Below, piece after piece: positions 54,343 to 62,741 of a stretch of 64,000 nucleotides of DNA. Numbering within the stretch: position 1 is the stretch's first letter; each line of letters starts with the position of its first letter. The notes beneath the pieces are model-generated. The model was not told where the DNA came from. It made no database searches and saw nothing but the letters and a program-made list of their open reading frames with translations. Source of the DNA: Flavobacterium gelidicaeli (GTDB lineage: Bacteria > Bacteroidota > Bacteroidia > Flavobacteriales > Flavobacteriaceae); assembly GCF_013294005.1 (NCBI RefSeq), contig NZ_JABSNK010000003.1:1-64000 (forward strand), in the 5' to 3' direction. A program made the translations under genes and the position numbers.

Positions 54343-55491
54343 ATGAAAAAAATATTTGCCTTTTTATTGATTATTACAGCGACAAATACTTTTGCTCAAA
54401 GTATTACTTCCGACTCTCTTGATAAAAAAATTATTGCACATTTTGATGAGTTTAAACCTGAATTATATCGATTTAGTGGATTGAGTTTTTACGGAGAATC
54501 GAAAGCAACTTTTGAAAAAGAACAAATAATAAAAGAATTACAACTTTATAATGAAGTAAAAAAAGCTATCTTAATCAATAAGCCAACAAACAGCGTATTT
54601 GCATTGTGCCACAATCTTCTAATCCATAGTCCAGAAAAAGGCAAAGAGTTGTTAGCTCTTTTGAATAAGCCAACAGAAAACAATGAGACAATCGCTAATC
54701 TTTTCACAGAATTAATTTTTACTGCTGAATATGGTGAACAAATGGCTTTGGATAATTTAAAATCTAACAATATTGGATGGAGTAAAATTTGGGCTGGTTA
54801 TTTAAGTTCACTTGCGATCTATGAATCCTCAATTCCAATAATTGAAAAGATTTTTCAACAGACTAATGACACAGAAATTCAGCAAGACCTTATTGGTGCG
54901 TTAATGTATATAAGTAATCCAAAATCAATTGAATTTATAAAGCAAATAATTGAATCCACTAAGTATGACGAAGTGCAAACAAAAGCAATTTATGCATTAG
55001 CAGAACTTTCTGGAAACGATGGAATTAAATATTTGGAAAGTATCAAAACTATAGGTAAAAAATCTAAAGTAGAAAAAAAATCAAGTCTTGATTGGTTAAA
55101 AAATGATACAAGTCCTCAAAACAAATACGGTACATTGGTTACAAATGATATTGGTTTTATTGAAAGATTTGGAGATATTAAATCTCCAGTAATTATTTGG
55201 CTCGAAAATGAAGGTCTTCTAGAGTTAAAGAATGCACAGAATCCAAAATCTTTAATTAAAAATAAAAAGGACCAATTACTTGATATTATTATTGAATCAA
55301 AAGGTTTTGGACTTGAAGCTGTTAAAGCGCAATTATTTTTAAGTATTGAGTATACAGATATTGACAAGTTGCTAAAAATGAGACAGATTTGCTATTATTC
55401 ACCAAACAACTTTACAAAAAGTAGAATGAATACAATAGGAATATTTATTAGATATTTACGCAAGACAAGTAATATTAACGAGTTCAAATAA
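54343..55491 (+). CDS. Secreted HEAT-repeat-like protein
   Basis: A 382-residue protein with a signal peptide (1-19, ending FAQ). The middle contains helix pairs of the HEAT or PBS-lyase type, for example IQQDLIGALMYISNPKSIEFI and VQTKAIYALAELSGNDGIKYL. These form a curved solenoid used for protein binding in the periplasm. The remaining part is helical without known family. It is the last larger gene of the array. Confidence 0.72.
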   Translation: MKKIFAFLLIITATNTFAQSITSDSLDKKIIAHFDEFKPELYRFSGLSFYGESKATFEKEQIIKELQLYNEVKKAILINKPTNSVFALCHNLLIHSPEKGKELLALLNKPTENNETIANLFTELIFTAEYGEQMALDNLKSNNIGWSKIWAGYLSSLAIYESSIPIIEKIFQQTNDTEIQQDLIGALMYISNPKSIEFIKQIIESTKYDEVQTKAIYALAELSGNDGIKYLESIKTIGKKSKVEKKSSLDWLKNDTSPQNKYGTLVTNDIGFIERFGDIKSPVIIWLENEGLLELKNAQNPKSLIKNKKDQLLDIIIESKGFGLEAVKAQLFLSIEYTDIDKLLKMRQICYYSPNNFTKSRMNTIGIFIRYLRKTSNINEFK

Positions 55492-55500
55492 CCATTTCAA

Positions 55501-55521
55501 ATTAGCTAAACGTTAGTGGCA
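55501..55521 (+). repeat. Last recognisable cassette core
   Basis: TAGCTAAACGTTAGTGGCAATC contains GTTAGTGGCA at 55512-55521, the same core type as that at 43335, directly after the HEAT-repeat gene. The 5' arm is missing. It marks the right edge of the array. Confidence 0.55.
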
Positions 55522-55563
55522 ATCTTACCCAAAAAATTGAAATCTGAGTTTTAAGTTAAAATA

Positions 55564-55647
55564 ATGAAAAACATCTTAATTACATTATTTATCTAATACT
55601 TCTATATCAGTTATTGTAAAAAAAATCCCGCTTCCGCTATTAAATAA
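55564..55647 (+). pseudogene. Lipoprotein gene remnant with in-frame TAA
   Basis: MKNILITLFI is followed by TAA (55594-55596), then in the same frame YFYISYCKKNPASAIK and a stop at 55645-55647. The continuation looks like a lipoprotein signal peptide (SYC lipobox), cut soon after the Cys. Confidence 0.45.
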
Positions 55648-55718
55648 TTTTGGTTATATTTACAATTTTGGTAATTATTATTGCAATAAGTTATTAATTT
55701 AAAGAAGCAAACATTACC

Positions 55719-56126
55719 ATGAATCTAAGCATCAGTTTACCGTATCATTTTATTATTCCTACAATAATTTCAGTTTTGGTTTTAATAGCTGTTTTATATC
55801 AACGTAAGCGATTATTTACTTCTATAGACCAAAAATGGTTGTGGACAAGTCTAACAGTTTTTTTAATAGTGTATATTTTAATTATAGGAGGAGCTTGGTA
55901 TACCACTATTAACTCACAATTAGTGTTAGAAAAATTTGATTTGAATCAAGACGGATTCTTTACAGCAAACGAAATTACTGTAGCACAAAAAGAAGCTTTA
56001 GAAAAAGTGACAAGAGATACAGGAAGAAGTTTTTCATTCCTAACTGGATTATTTGTAGCAGGAGTAGTGGGGTGCATCGTTTTCGTTTTCGGAAAATTTA
56101 TTGTATTTATCAAAACAAAAAAATAA
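55719..56126 (+). CDS. Membrane protein with EF-hand loop
   Basis: A 135-residue protein with three membrane segments (about 13-27, 43-63 and 105-128). Between the second and third lies a perfect EF-hand loop, DLNQDGFFTANE (D-x-N-x-D-G then Glu at position 12), so it likely binds calcium on one side of the membrane. No family is known to me. It stands outside the last cassette core and may be the first gene of the normal chromosome on this side. Confidence 0.72.
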   Translation: MNLSISLPYHFIIPTIISVLVLIAVLYQRKRLFTSIDQKWLWTSLTVFLIVYILIIGGAWYTTINSQLVLEKFDLNQDGFFTANEITVAQKEALEKVTRDTGRSFSFLTGLFVAGVVGCIVFVFGKFIVFIKTKK

Positions 56127-56473
56127 TAAGGTTAATTGCTATACGTTACCAGATATCTACTTATAAAACCACGCAGATTTTAGAGATTTTCGCAGATTAA
56201 TCATAACTGCTCTACTAAAATATTCAAAATCTGCGTGCCTTTTTTTTCAGTACTCAAAGCGTAAAGTTATATATAGTAACTAGTGAGATTAGTGTTTATA
56301 AGCCAAGTCTAAGAATTAACTGGAAGAGATTGTTTTGTTCCTCACAATGTTAATTTAATGGTGATTTCAAGAAGTCAATTGGTATTAGTCTTATGAAAAG
56401 CTATTAATAAAAAACCACAAACCGACTGTGTTTAAATAGTGCTGTTTGTGGAATAATTATGTAGAAAGGTTTA
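56127..56473. other. Gap with two hairpins
   Basis: CACGCAGATTTT (56170-56181) and AAAATCTGCGTG (56226-56237) form a 12 bp inverted repeat followed by a T run on the + strand, a likely terminator of the EF-hand gene. CCACAAAC (56415-56422) and GTTTGTGG (56444-56451) form the terminator of the - strand DUF2167 gene. AGAGATTGTTTTGTTCCTC at 56325 recurs at 57561. Confidence 0.65.
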
Positions 56474-57388
56474 TTACTCAGGATTAGAATCAGTTTCTTC
56501 TATTTTTTCAATTGATTCTTCCTCCTTATTTTTCGAAAATAAATTTTTTATCTTATTTTTAAAAGCACCAAAGAAACCCAGTAATGCAAGAATAATAATT
56601 TTTCCAAATTTAGCAACTAGTGCAAAAATACCAACTTTAGTTAATATTTTACCCGCAACTAAACCTCCAATTGTCCACGCAGCAACATTATCTATTGAAC
56701 TATCGAATTCTTCATATTTATAACCATCATTAAATTGAACAATATCCAGTACTTTTTTAATATCTTTTTGAACTAAAGGCAATTCTGTTTCTGTTGCGAT
56801 GGCATTTAATACAATGACTCCTTTTCTACCTAGAATTCTAATATTATAATTTAGCGTATTTATTGGTTCGTTACCAAATTTTATTTTTTTAGCCCAGTGT
56901 AAAATTTTTCTATCTTCATCATAAAACGGTTTTGCTGCCCATCCTACGATACTTATAGATTCATAACCTTCTTTTTTTCTATCTACATTTTCTGTTTCGA
57001 CATCTTTTCTCATTTGAATCAATAAATCATCATAATCAATATCATCTGCATCATCATCTTTCACATATCCAATTTCATCGTATTGAAAGTTAAAAACATA
57101 GCCTTTTTGATCTAATACACCTTGGTTTTCAGGAAGTAAAAGTCCTAGTGTCATATTATCAGACTTTGGATTTCCCCACAATTCAAAAAGTACTCGCTCC
57201 ACTTGAGTAGAGTTTAGGTACTTAAATCCTTTTGGAATCGTAATACTCCCTACACCATTAGACAATTTTATTATTCCATGTTCATAGGTGAAAGTTTTTT
57301 CAATTGAATCAATTTTTGTAGTATAATCATTTTGTGATTAGCTAGAAAATGACATGATAAAAACTAAGCTGAGTAAAATTATTTTCAT
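56474..57388 (-). pseudogene. DUF2167-domain protein gene interrupted in its signal peptide
   Basis: The frame from ATG 57388 reads MKIILLSLVFIMSFSS, then TAA at 57338-57340, then SQNDYTTKIDSIEKTFTYEH and on without a break into a DUF2167 domain (GVGSITIPKGFKYLN, LLLPENQGV, DDLLIQMRK, SIVGWAAKPFYDEDRKILHW). It ends in a membrane helix (about 60 residues before the end) and a Lys/Glu-rich tail. The stop sits exactly in the signal peptide. A TTG at 57265 could restart translation, but without export. The intact family member would be a membrane protein of unknown function. Confidence 0.75.
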
Positions 57389-57560
57389 ATTAATTATTTA
57401 AGTTTTGGTTGTATTTTTAACTTTTCCTTTACTTCAAAAGTTATTTTAATCTTGTCAAATGTATAATAATAATCTTGTTAATGAAAATAAAAAATTCAAT
57501 TCAAAATACGCTGTATAAATTGTAAAATAGGACTTTTAAAGCCAATTTATTTGGATAAAT

Positions 57561-57655
57561 AGAGATTGCTTTGTTCCTCACAATGATAAATTAGTGAGAT
57601 AAGTGTTTAAAAAAACCACAAACAAGACAAAGTATAAAAGTCTTATTTGTGGTTG
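57561..57655 (-). terminator. uvrA terminator and short repeated segment
   Basis: ACCACAAACAAGAC (57615-57628) pairs with GTCTTATTTGTGGT (57640-57653) with one mismatch and a T run on the - strand. Beside it AGAGATTGCTTTGTTCCTC (57561) repeats the segment at 56325, and TAGTGAGATAAGTGTTTA (57592) repeats that at 56281. Confidence 0.75.
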
Positions 57656-57670
57656 CTGTATTTTTTAAAA

Positions 57671-60502
57671 CTATTTCAATTCCTTTTTCAAGAATTTTGC
57701 CGTATAGCTTTTTTTGTTTTTTGCAACTTCTTCAGGTGTACCTTTTGCAACTAACTGTCCGCCTCCTTTACCACCTTCAGGGCCTATGTCAATGATATAA
57801 TCAGCGAGTTTGATTACGTCCATATTATGCTCAATAATCAAGATAGTATTTCCTTTGTCTACTAACTTGTTAATCACTTCCATCAGTACTCTAATGTCTT
57901 CAAAATGCAAGCCTGTGGTAGGTTCATCCAAAATATAAAAAGTGTTTCCAGTATCTTTTTTAGACAATTCACCTGCTAATTTAATACGTTGCGCCTCACC
58001 GCCAGAAAGCGTGGTGCTTTGTTGTCCTAGTGTAATATAGCCCAAACCAACATCTTGAATCGTTTTTACTTTTCTATAGATTTTCGGAATCATTTCAAAA
58101 AAAGGTACTGCCTCATCTACGGTCATATTCAACACATCCGAAATTGATTTTCCTTTGAATCGTATCTCTAATGTCTCTCTATTAAAACGTTTTCCTTGGC
58201 AAGTTTCGCATTCAACGTAAACATCTGGTAAAAAGTTCATTTCTATAGTTCGCACACCTGATCCTTGACAAGTTTCACAGCGACCACCTTTTACATTAAA
58301 ACTAAAACGACCCGCTTTATATCCGCGAATCATGCTCTCAGATGTTTTTGTAAACAAAGCTCTTATTTCAGTAAAAACCTCAGTGTAAGTGGCAGGGTTA
58401 GAACGCGGTGTTCTCCCTATCGGACTCTGGTCTATCGCAATTACTTTGTCAATATGTTCTAAGCCTTCTATTTTTTTATACGGTTGTGGTTTTTTGACAC
58501 CATTAAAATAAAAAGCATTCAATATAGGGTAGAGGGTCTCATTTATTAAAGTAGATTTTCCACTACCAGAAACACCCGTCACACAAATCATTTTACCAAG
58601 AGGCAAATCAATTGTTACATTTTTTAAGTTGTTTCCAGTTGCTCCAGTTAATTTTAAAAATTTTCCGTTTCCTTCACGTCGCTTTTTCGGAATCTCAAAT
58701 TTCATTTTTCCGTTCAAGTATTGTGCTGTAATCGTATCTGAGGCTAATGTTTCGGCTGGAGTTCCTATACTGATAATCTCTCCACCAAATTTTCCTGCTT
58801 TTGGACCTATATCAATTATATAATCTGCTTGCTCAATCATGTCTTTATCGTGCTCCACGACAATAACCGAGTTCCCAAGATCGCGCAATTGCTCTAAGGA
58901 ATGAATTAGCTTTTCGTTGTCTCTTTGGTGTAAACCTATACTTGGCTCATCTAATATGTATAAAACACCCACTAATTGTGAGCCTATTTGGGTAGCCAAT
59001 CGAATACGTTGTGCCTCACCACCAGAAAGTGATTTTGAACTTCGGCTTAAAGCCAAATATTCTAAACCTACATTCATCAAGAAGTTCAATCTATCGTTGA
59101 TTTCTTTGACCACTTCAGTAGCAATTCGTTTTTGCTTATCAGATAAATGGTTGTCCAAATCCTTGAACCAAACCGTTAAATCAGCAATATCCATATCACA
59201 TAATTCGGATATGTTTTTCTCGTTTATTTTAAAAAATAAGGCTTCTTTTTTTAATCGTGAACCCTCACAAACCGGACATTTTATTTCATCCATGAATTCT
59301 TTTGCCCATCTTTTAATAGTTGTAGAACCACTTTCGTCGAATTGGTTTTTTATAAAATGGGAGATTCCTTCAAAGTCTATTTTATAGTCTCGAGCAACTC
59401 CTAAATCTTTAGAGTTGATCGTGAATTTTTCTTTTCCACCATTCAAAATCATTTCCATGGCTTCTTCTGGAATCGTTTCTATGGCATCAGTATTTTTAAA
59501 ACCATATTTTTCACCTATAATTTCCAATTGCTTAAAAATCCAAGACGATTTGTACTCGCCCAAAGGTGCAAAACCACCCGCTTTTATAGATAATTTAGGA
59601 TTCGGAATTATTTTTTTAATATTGATTTCGTTCACCGTTCCTAGTCCGTTACAATGATCACACGCCCCTTTAGGAGAGTTAAATGAAAATAAATTTGGCT
59701 CCGGATTTTGGTACGAAATTCCCGTTGTAGGACACATTAAATTTCTACTAAAATAACGCACTTCATTACTGTCTTGATCAAGAATCATCAATACATTTTC
59801 ACCGTGATGCATGGCCGTATTAATGCTTTCTGATAAACGCTTTTGATTGTCTGCAGTATCTTCAACCAGCATGCGATCAACTACAATTTCAATATCATGC
59901 GTTTTGTAACGGTCCAGTTTCATTCCAGATGTGATTTCGCGAACCTCGCCATTAACACGTACTTTCAAGAAACCTTGTTTGGCAATTTGCTGGAATAATT
60001 CGCCATAATGTCCCTTTCTCGCTCTAATAACTGGAGCAAGGATATTGATGCGTTTATTCAAAAAATCGTTGGTAATTAATTCCTTGATTTGCTCATCACT
60101 GTAACTCACCATTTTCTCGCCTGTATTGTAACTGTAAGCATCAGCAGCACGAGCAAATAGTAAACGCAAGAAATCGTATATCTCCGTGATTGTACCCACA
60201 GTGGAGCGCGGACTCTTACTGGTCGTTTTTTGTTCAATAGCAATCACAGGCGATAGTCCGTCAATTTTATCCACATCAGGACGCTCGAGTCCACCAAGAA
60301 ACTGCCTAGCATAAGCTGAAAAAGTTTCTACATAGCGGCGCTGTCCTTCGGCATAAATAGTGTCGAAAGCAAGTGATGATTTCCCAGAACCTGAAAGGCC
60401 AGTAATAACCACTAGTTTTTCGCGAGGAATGGAGATATCTATGTTTTTAAGGTTGTGCACACGGGCACCTTGAACTTCAATAGTATTGTCTTTGTCTAAC
60501 AT
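57671..60502 (-). CDS. uvrA: Excinuclease ABC subunit A
   Basis: UvrA is the damage-sensing ATPase of nucleotide excision repair. The 943-residue protein has two ABC modules: Walker [15 protein letters not shown] and [11 protein letters not shown], two LSGGEAQRI signatures, zinc-binding Cys pairs (CPVCEGSR and CETCQGSG with ECETCQGK) and DEPTTGLH. It is cytosolic and works with UvrB and UvrC, not in this window. I use ATG 60502 ([10 protein letters not shown]); a TTG four codons upstream is less likely. A good promoter lies right before it. Confidence 0.97.
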   Translation of the reverse strand: MLDKDNTIEVQGARVHNLKNIDISIPREKLVVITGLSGSGKSSLAFDTIYAEGQRRYVETFSAYARQFLGGLERPDVDKIDGLSPVIAIEQKTTSKSPRSTVGTITEIYDFLRLLFARAADAYSYNTGEKMVSYSDEQIKELITNDFLNKRINILAPVIRARKGHYGELFQQIAKQGFLKVRVNGEVREITSGMKLDRYKTHDIEIVVDRMLVEDTADNQKRLSESINTAMHHGENVLMILDQDSNEVRYFSRNLMCPTTGISYQNPEPNLFSFNSPKGACDHCNGLGTVNEINIKKIIPNPKLSIKAGGFAPLGEYKSSWIFKQLEIIGEKYGFKNTDAIETIPEEAMEMILNGGKEKFTINSKDLGVARDYKIDFEGISHFIKNQFDESGSTTIKRWAKEFMDEIKCPVCEGSRLKKEALFFKINEKNISELCDMDIADLTVWFKDLDNHLSDKQKRIATEVVKEINDRLNFLMNVGLEYLALSRSSKSLSGGEAQRIRLATQIGSQLVGVLYILDEPSIGLHQRDNEKLIHSLEQLRDLGNSVIVVEHDKDMIEQADYIIDIGPKAGKFGGEIISIGTPAETLASDTITAQYLNGKMKFEIPKKRREGNGKFLKLTGATGNNLKNVTIDLPLGKMICVTGVSGSGKSTLINETLYPILNAFYFNGVKKPQPYKKIEGLEHIDKVIAIDQSPIGRTPRSNPATYTEVFTEIRALFTKTSESMIRGYKAGRFSFNVKGGRCETCQGSGVRTIEMNFLPDVYVECETCQGKRFNRETLEIRFKGKSISDVLNMTVDEAVPFFEMIPKIYRKVKTIQDVGLGYITLGQQSTTLSGGEAQRIKLAGELSKKDTGNTFYILDEPTTGLHFEDIRVLMEVINKLVDKGNTILIIEHNMDVIKLADYIIDIGPEGGKGGGQLVAKGTPEEVAKNKKSYTAKFLKKELK

Positions 60503-60519
60503 AATTTTTTGCAAAAAAG

Positions 60520-60549
60520 CAAAGTTAACCTTTTGATTTATTCTTTCAA
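60520..60549 (-). promoter_or_regulatory. Promoter of uvrA
   Basis: On the - strand TTG (60549-60547), a 19 bp spacer and TAACTTTG (60527-60520) match the Bacteroidota consensus TTG-N17-23-TAnnTTTG. The -7 box is 17 bp from the ATG, so the leader is nearly absent. Confidence 0.7.
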
Positions 60550-60647
60550 TAGAACAGTTTAGAACTTTGTGTTAAAATAGGACCTATCAATAATATAGAA
60601 TAGTAGTTTGTGTTTTTTTAAGAGCATAATAAGTTGGTGTTTCAATT

Positions 60648-60726
60648 GCGTTCCCTCCCGCTTTTCGTTACAATCTTGTGTGGCAAAACACTTACCCCAC
60701 AAGGATTTTCACTGCAATCGGGGCTA
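60648..60726 (+). repeat. Structured intergenic element, copy D (divergent)
   Basis: GCGTTCCCTCCCGCTTTTCG at the start, ACAATCTTGTG and CACAAGGATTTTCACTG inside, and CAATCGGGGCTA at the end. It has the same order of boxes as copies A-C (ATCTT, inner stem, AAGGAT, GGGCTA) with another 5' box. Confidence 0.65.
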
Positions 60727-60770
60727 TTTATAACTATTTGTGGTTTTTATTACGTTTAGGTATTGCGCAT

Positions 60771-60800
60771 AAAAAAACGCTAATTTGTGGTTAGCGTTTT
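60771..60800 (-). terminator. Terminator after the ClC channel gene
   Basis: AAAACGCTAA (60774-60783) pairs with TTAGCGTTTT (60791-60800) and is followed by seven T on the - strand. Confidence 0.85.
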
Positions 60801-60804
60801 GTAT

Positions 60805-62589
60805 TTATTCAATAGTCATTGCTTTTAACTTACTTCTGTAAGCCTCCAGAGCTACTGATTTAGAGATAAAACCAAAATATTTCTCGTCTTTTATAACTGG
60901 TAAGAAAGCCACTTTAGACCTTTCAAACTTATTCATTACAGTTTCCATGCTGTTAAAAGGGTAAATTACTTCCTGTGGCGTGGCCATAATATCTTTCACT
61001 AAAGTGTACTTAACACGGTAGCTATTAAAAATAATTTCGCGAATATTGTTAAAATGAACAACACCTAATAAATGCTTGTCTTTATCGACTACAGCAAATA
61101 TTACTTGATTAGAATGCGAAATTAAATCAACTAGTTTGTCTAAGTTTTCATCAGGTGAAAGCGTTAAATAATCCGTTTGAATGATAGAAGTAGTTTCTAA
61201 GGTAGAAAGTACATTAGTATCTTTGTTACTAGTAAAGGCATGTCCTTTTTGAGCCAAATCTTTTACATCCATAGAGTGCTTCTCAAAACGTTTAGAAATA
61301 GCAAAACTTATTGAGGCAACAATCATTAAAGGAAGCATTAAACTATAGCCACCTGTAATTTCAGCAATTAAGAATATTGCGGTCAATGGAGCGTGAAATA
61401 AACCACTTAAAATACCAGCCATTCCAACCATTGTAAAATTACTTACGGGCAAATGGGTTAAACCGGTTAGATTTATAATTTTTGAAAAAACAAAACCTAC
61501 GTACGATCCCACAAATAGGGAAGGAGCAAAATTTCCACCATTACCTCCTGCACCAAGCGTAATTCCAGAAGCAAAAACCTTTAACATCATTGTTAATCCT
61601 ACAAAGGCAATTAAAACATAGTTATTGTCGCTGTACTTACTAAATAAGGTGTTTTCTAATATTTTACCAGGATTACTGTCTGACAATACTTTGATGCTTT
61701 CATATCCTTCCCCAAAAAGGGTTGGGAATATAAAAATTAACACCGCCAACATACCTGCTCCCAGCAACGCTTTTTTATACGGATTCAGTTTTAGCTTGTG
61801 AAAAAAGTGCTCAGTTCTTTGAAAATTTCGAGTATAATAAATAGATAAAAAACCAGTGATTATTCCTAAGATAATGTAAAATGGAATTTTATGGTAATCA
61901 AAAACTTGTTGTTGTTTAAAGTTCAGTAAGATGGTTTCATCTAAAGCAATTACTGATACAAGTGCTCCTGTTGCAGCAGCAATCATGATAGGTGTAAATG
62001 CTGAGATGCTTACATCTACTAATAAAAATTCTATGGCAAAAAGTACTCCCGCTATAGGAGCATTAAAGGCAGCTGCAATACCTGCAGCTACTCCGCAGCC
62101 TATTAATAAGGTTCTGTCCTTGTAACTTAATTTATATTTTTGAGCATAATTAGAACCAAAAGCAGCTCCTGTAACCACAATAGGACTCTCTAAACCCGCT
62201 GATCCTCCTAAACCTACTGTTAAGGAACTAGTAAAGATTTGGGCATACATTTGTTTTTTCTGAATAATACTGGCCTTTTTTGCTACAGCATATAAAATTT
62301 GTGAGGTTCCTTTTTCAATAGATCCACCTAAAAAACGTTTGACAACAAATACTGTCAAAACTAAACCTGCAATAGGTAAAATACTGTTTATAAAACTTAA
62401 CTTTAGCATTCCGTTGATGTACGTAGCAAATGAAAATACCCAGTGCGCAAAAGTCTTTAAAACAATTACAGCAAAGGCAGATGTGATACCAACTAAAATA
62501 CTAGATAAGAAAATAAATTGTTTTTCTGTCAATATGGATTGTGACCAAGCAATGATACTTTCTAGTTTAGAAATATATTTTTTAAACAT
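60805..62589 (-). CDS. ClC-type chloride channel/transporter with CBS pair
   Basis: An inner membrane protein of 594 residues. The ClC core (about 15-430) has the gating segment GGSAGLESPIVVTGAA, in which Glu takes the place of the gating glutamate, and GAGGNGGNFAPSLFVGSYVG, a chloride-binding region. The C-terminus carries two CBS domains (QTDYLTLSPDENLDKLV and MATPQEVIYPFNSMETVMNKF) that probably bind adenine nucleotides and regulate transport. Bacterial ClC proteins exchange chloride for protons. It is a single gene with its own terminator. Confidence 0.92.
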   Translation of the reverse strand: MFKKYISKLESIIAWSQSILTEKQFIFLSSILVGITSAFAVIVLKTFAHWVFSFATYINGMLKLSFINSILPIAGLVLTVFVVKRFLGGSIEKGTSQILYAVAKKASIIQKKQMYAQIFTSSLTVGLGGSAGLESPIVVTGAAFGSNYAQKYKLSYKDRTLLIGCGVAAGIAAAFNAPIAGVLFAIEFLLVDVSISAFTPIMIAAATGALVSVIALDETILLNFKQQQVFDYHKIPFYIILGIITGFLSIYYTRNFQRTEHFFHKLKLNPYKKALLGAGMLAVLIFIFPTLFGEGYESIKVLSDSNPGKILENTLFSKYSDNNYVLIAFVGLTMMLKVFASGITLGAGGNGGNFAPSLFVGSYVGFVFSKIINLTGLTHLPVSNFTMVGMAGILSGLFHAPLTAIFLIAEITGGYSLMLPLMIVASISFAISKRFEKHSMDVKDLAQKGHAFTSNKDTNVLSTLETTSIIQTDYLTLSPDENLDKLVDLISHSNQVIFAVVDKDKHLLGVVHFNNIREIIFNSYRVKYTLVKDIMATPQEVIYPFNSMETVMNKFERSKVAFLPVIKDEKYFGFISKSVALEAYRSKLKAMTIE

Positions 62590-62741
62590 TTATTTTTTTT
62601 TGAAAGTGCTAAATTACTATTATTTTAAGCGCAAGTGAATTTTTTGAGCGCTTCTTTTTAACGAAATAATATAATATTACTAACGAAATCGTATTCTTAA
62701 ATCTTTATGAGGGCAATTCTCTTGTTTCAAATACGAAATTC

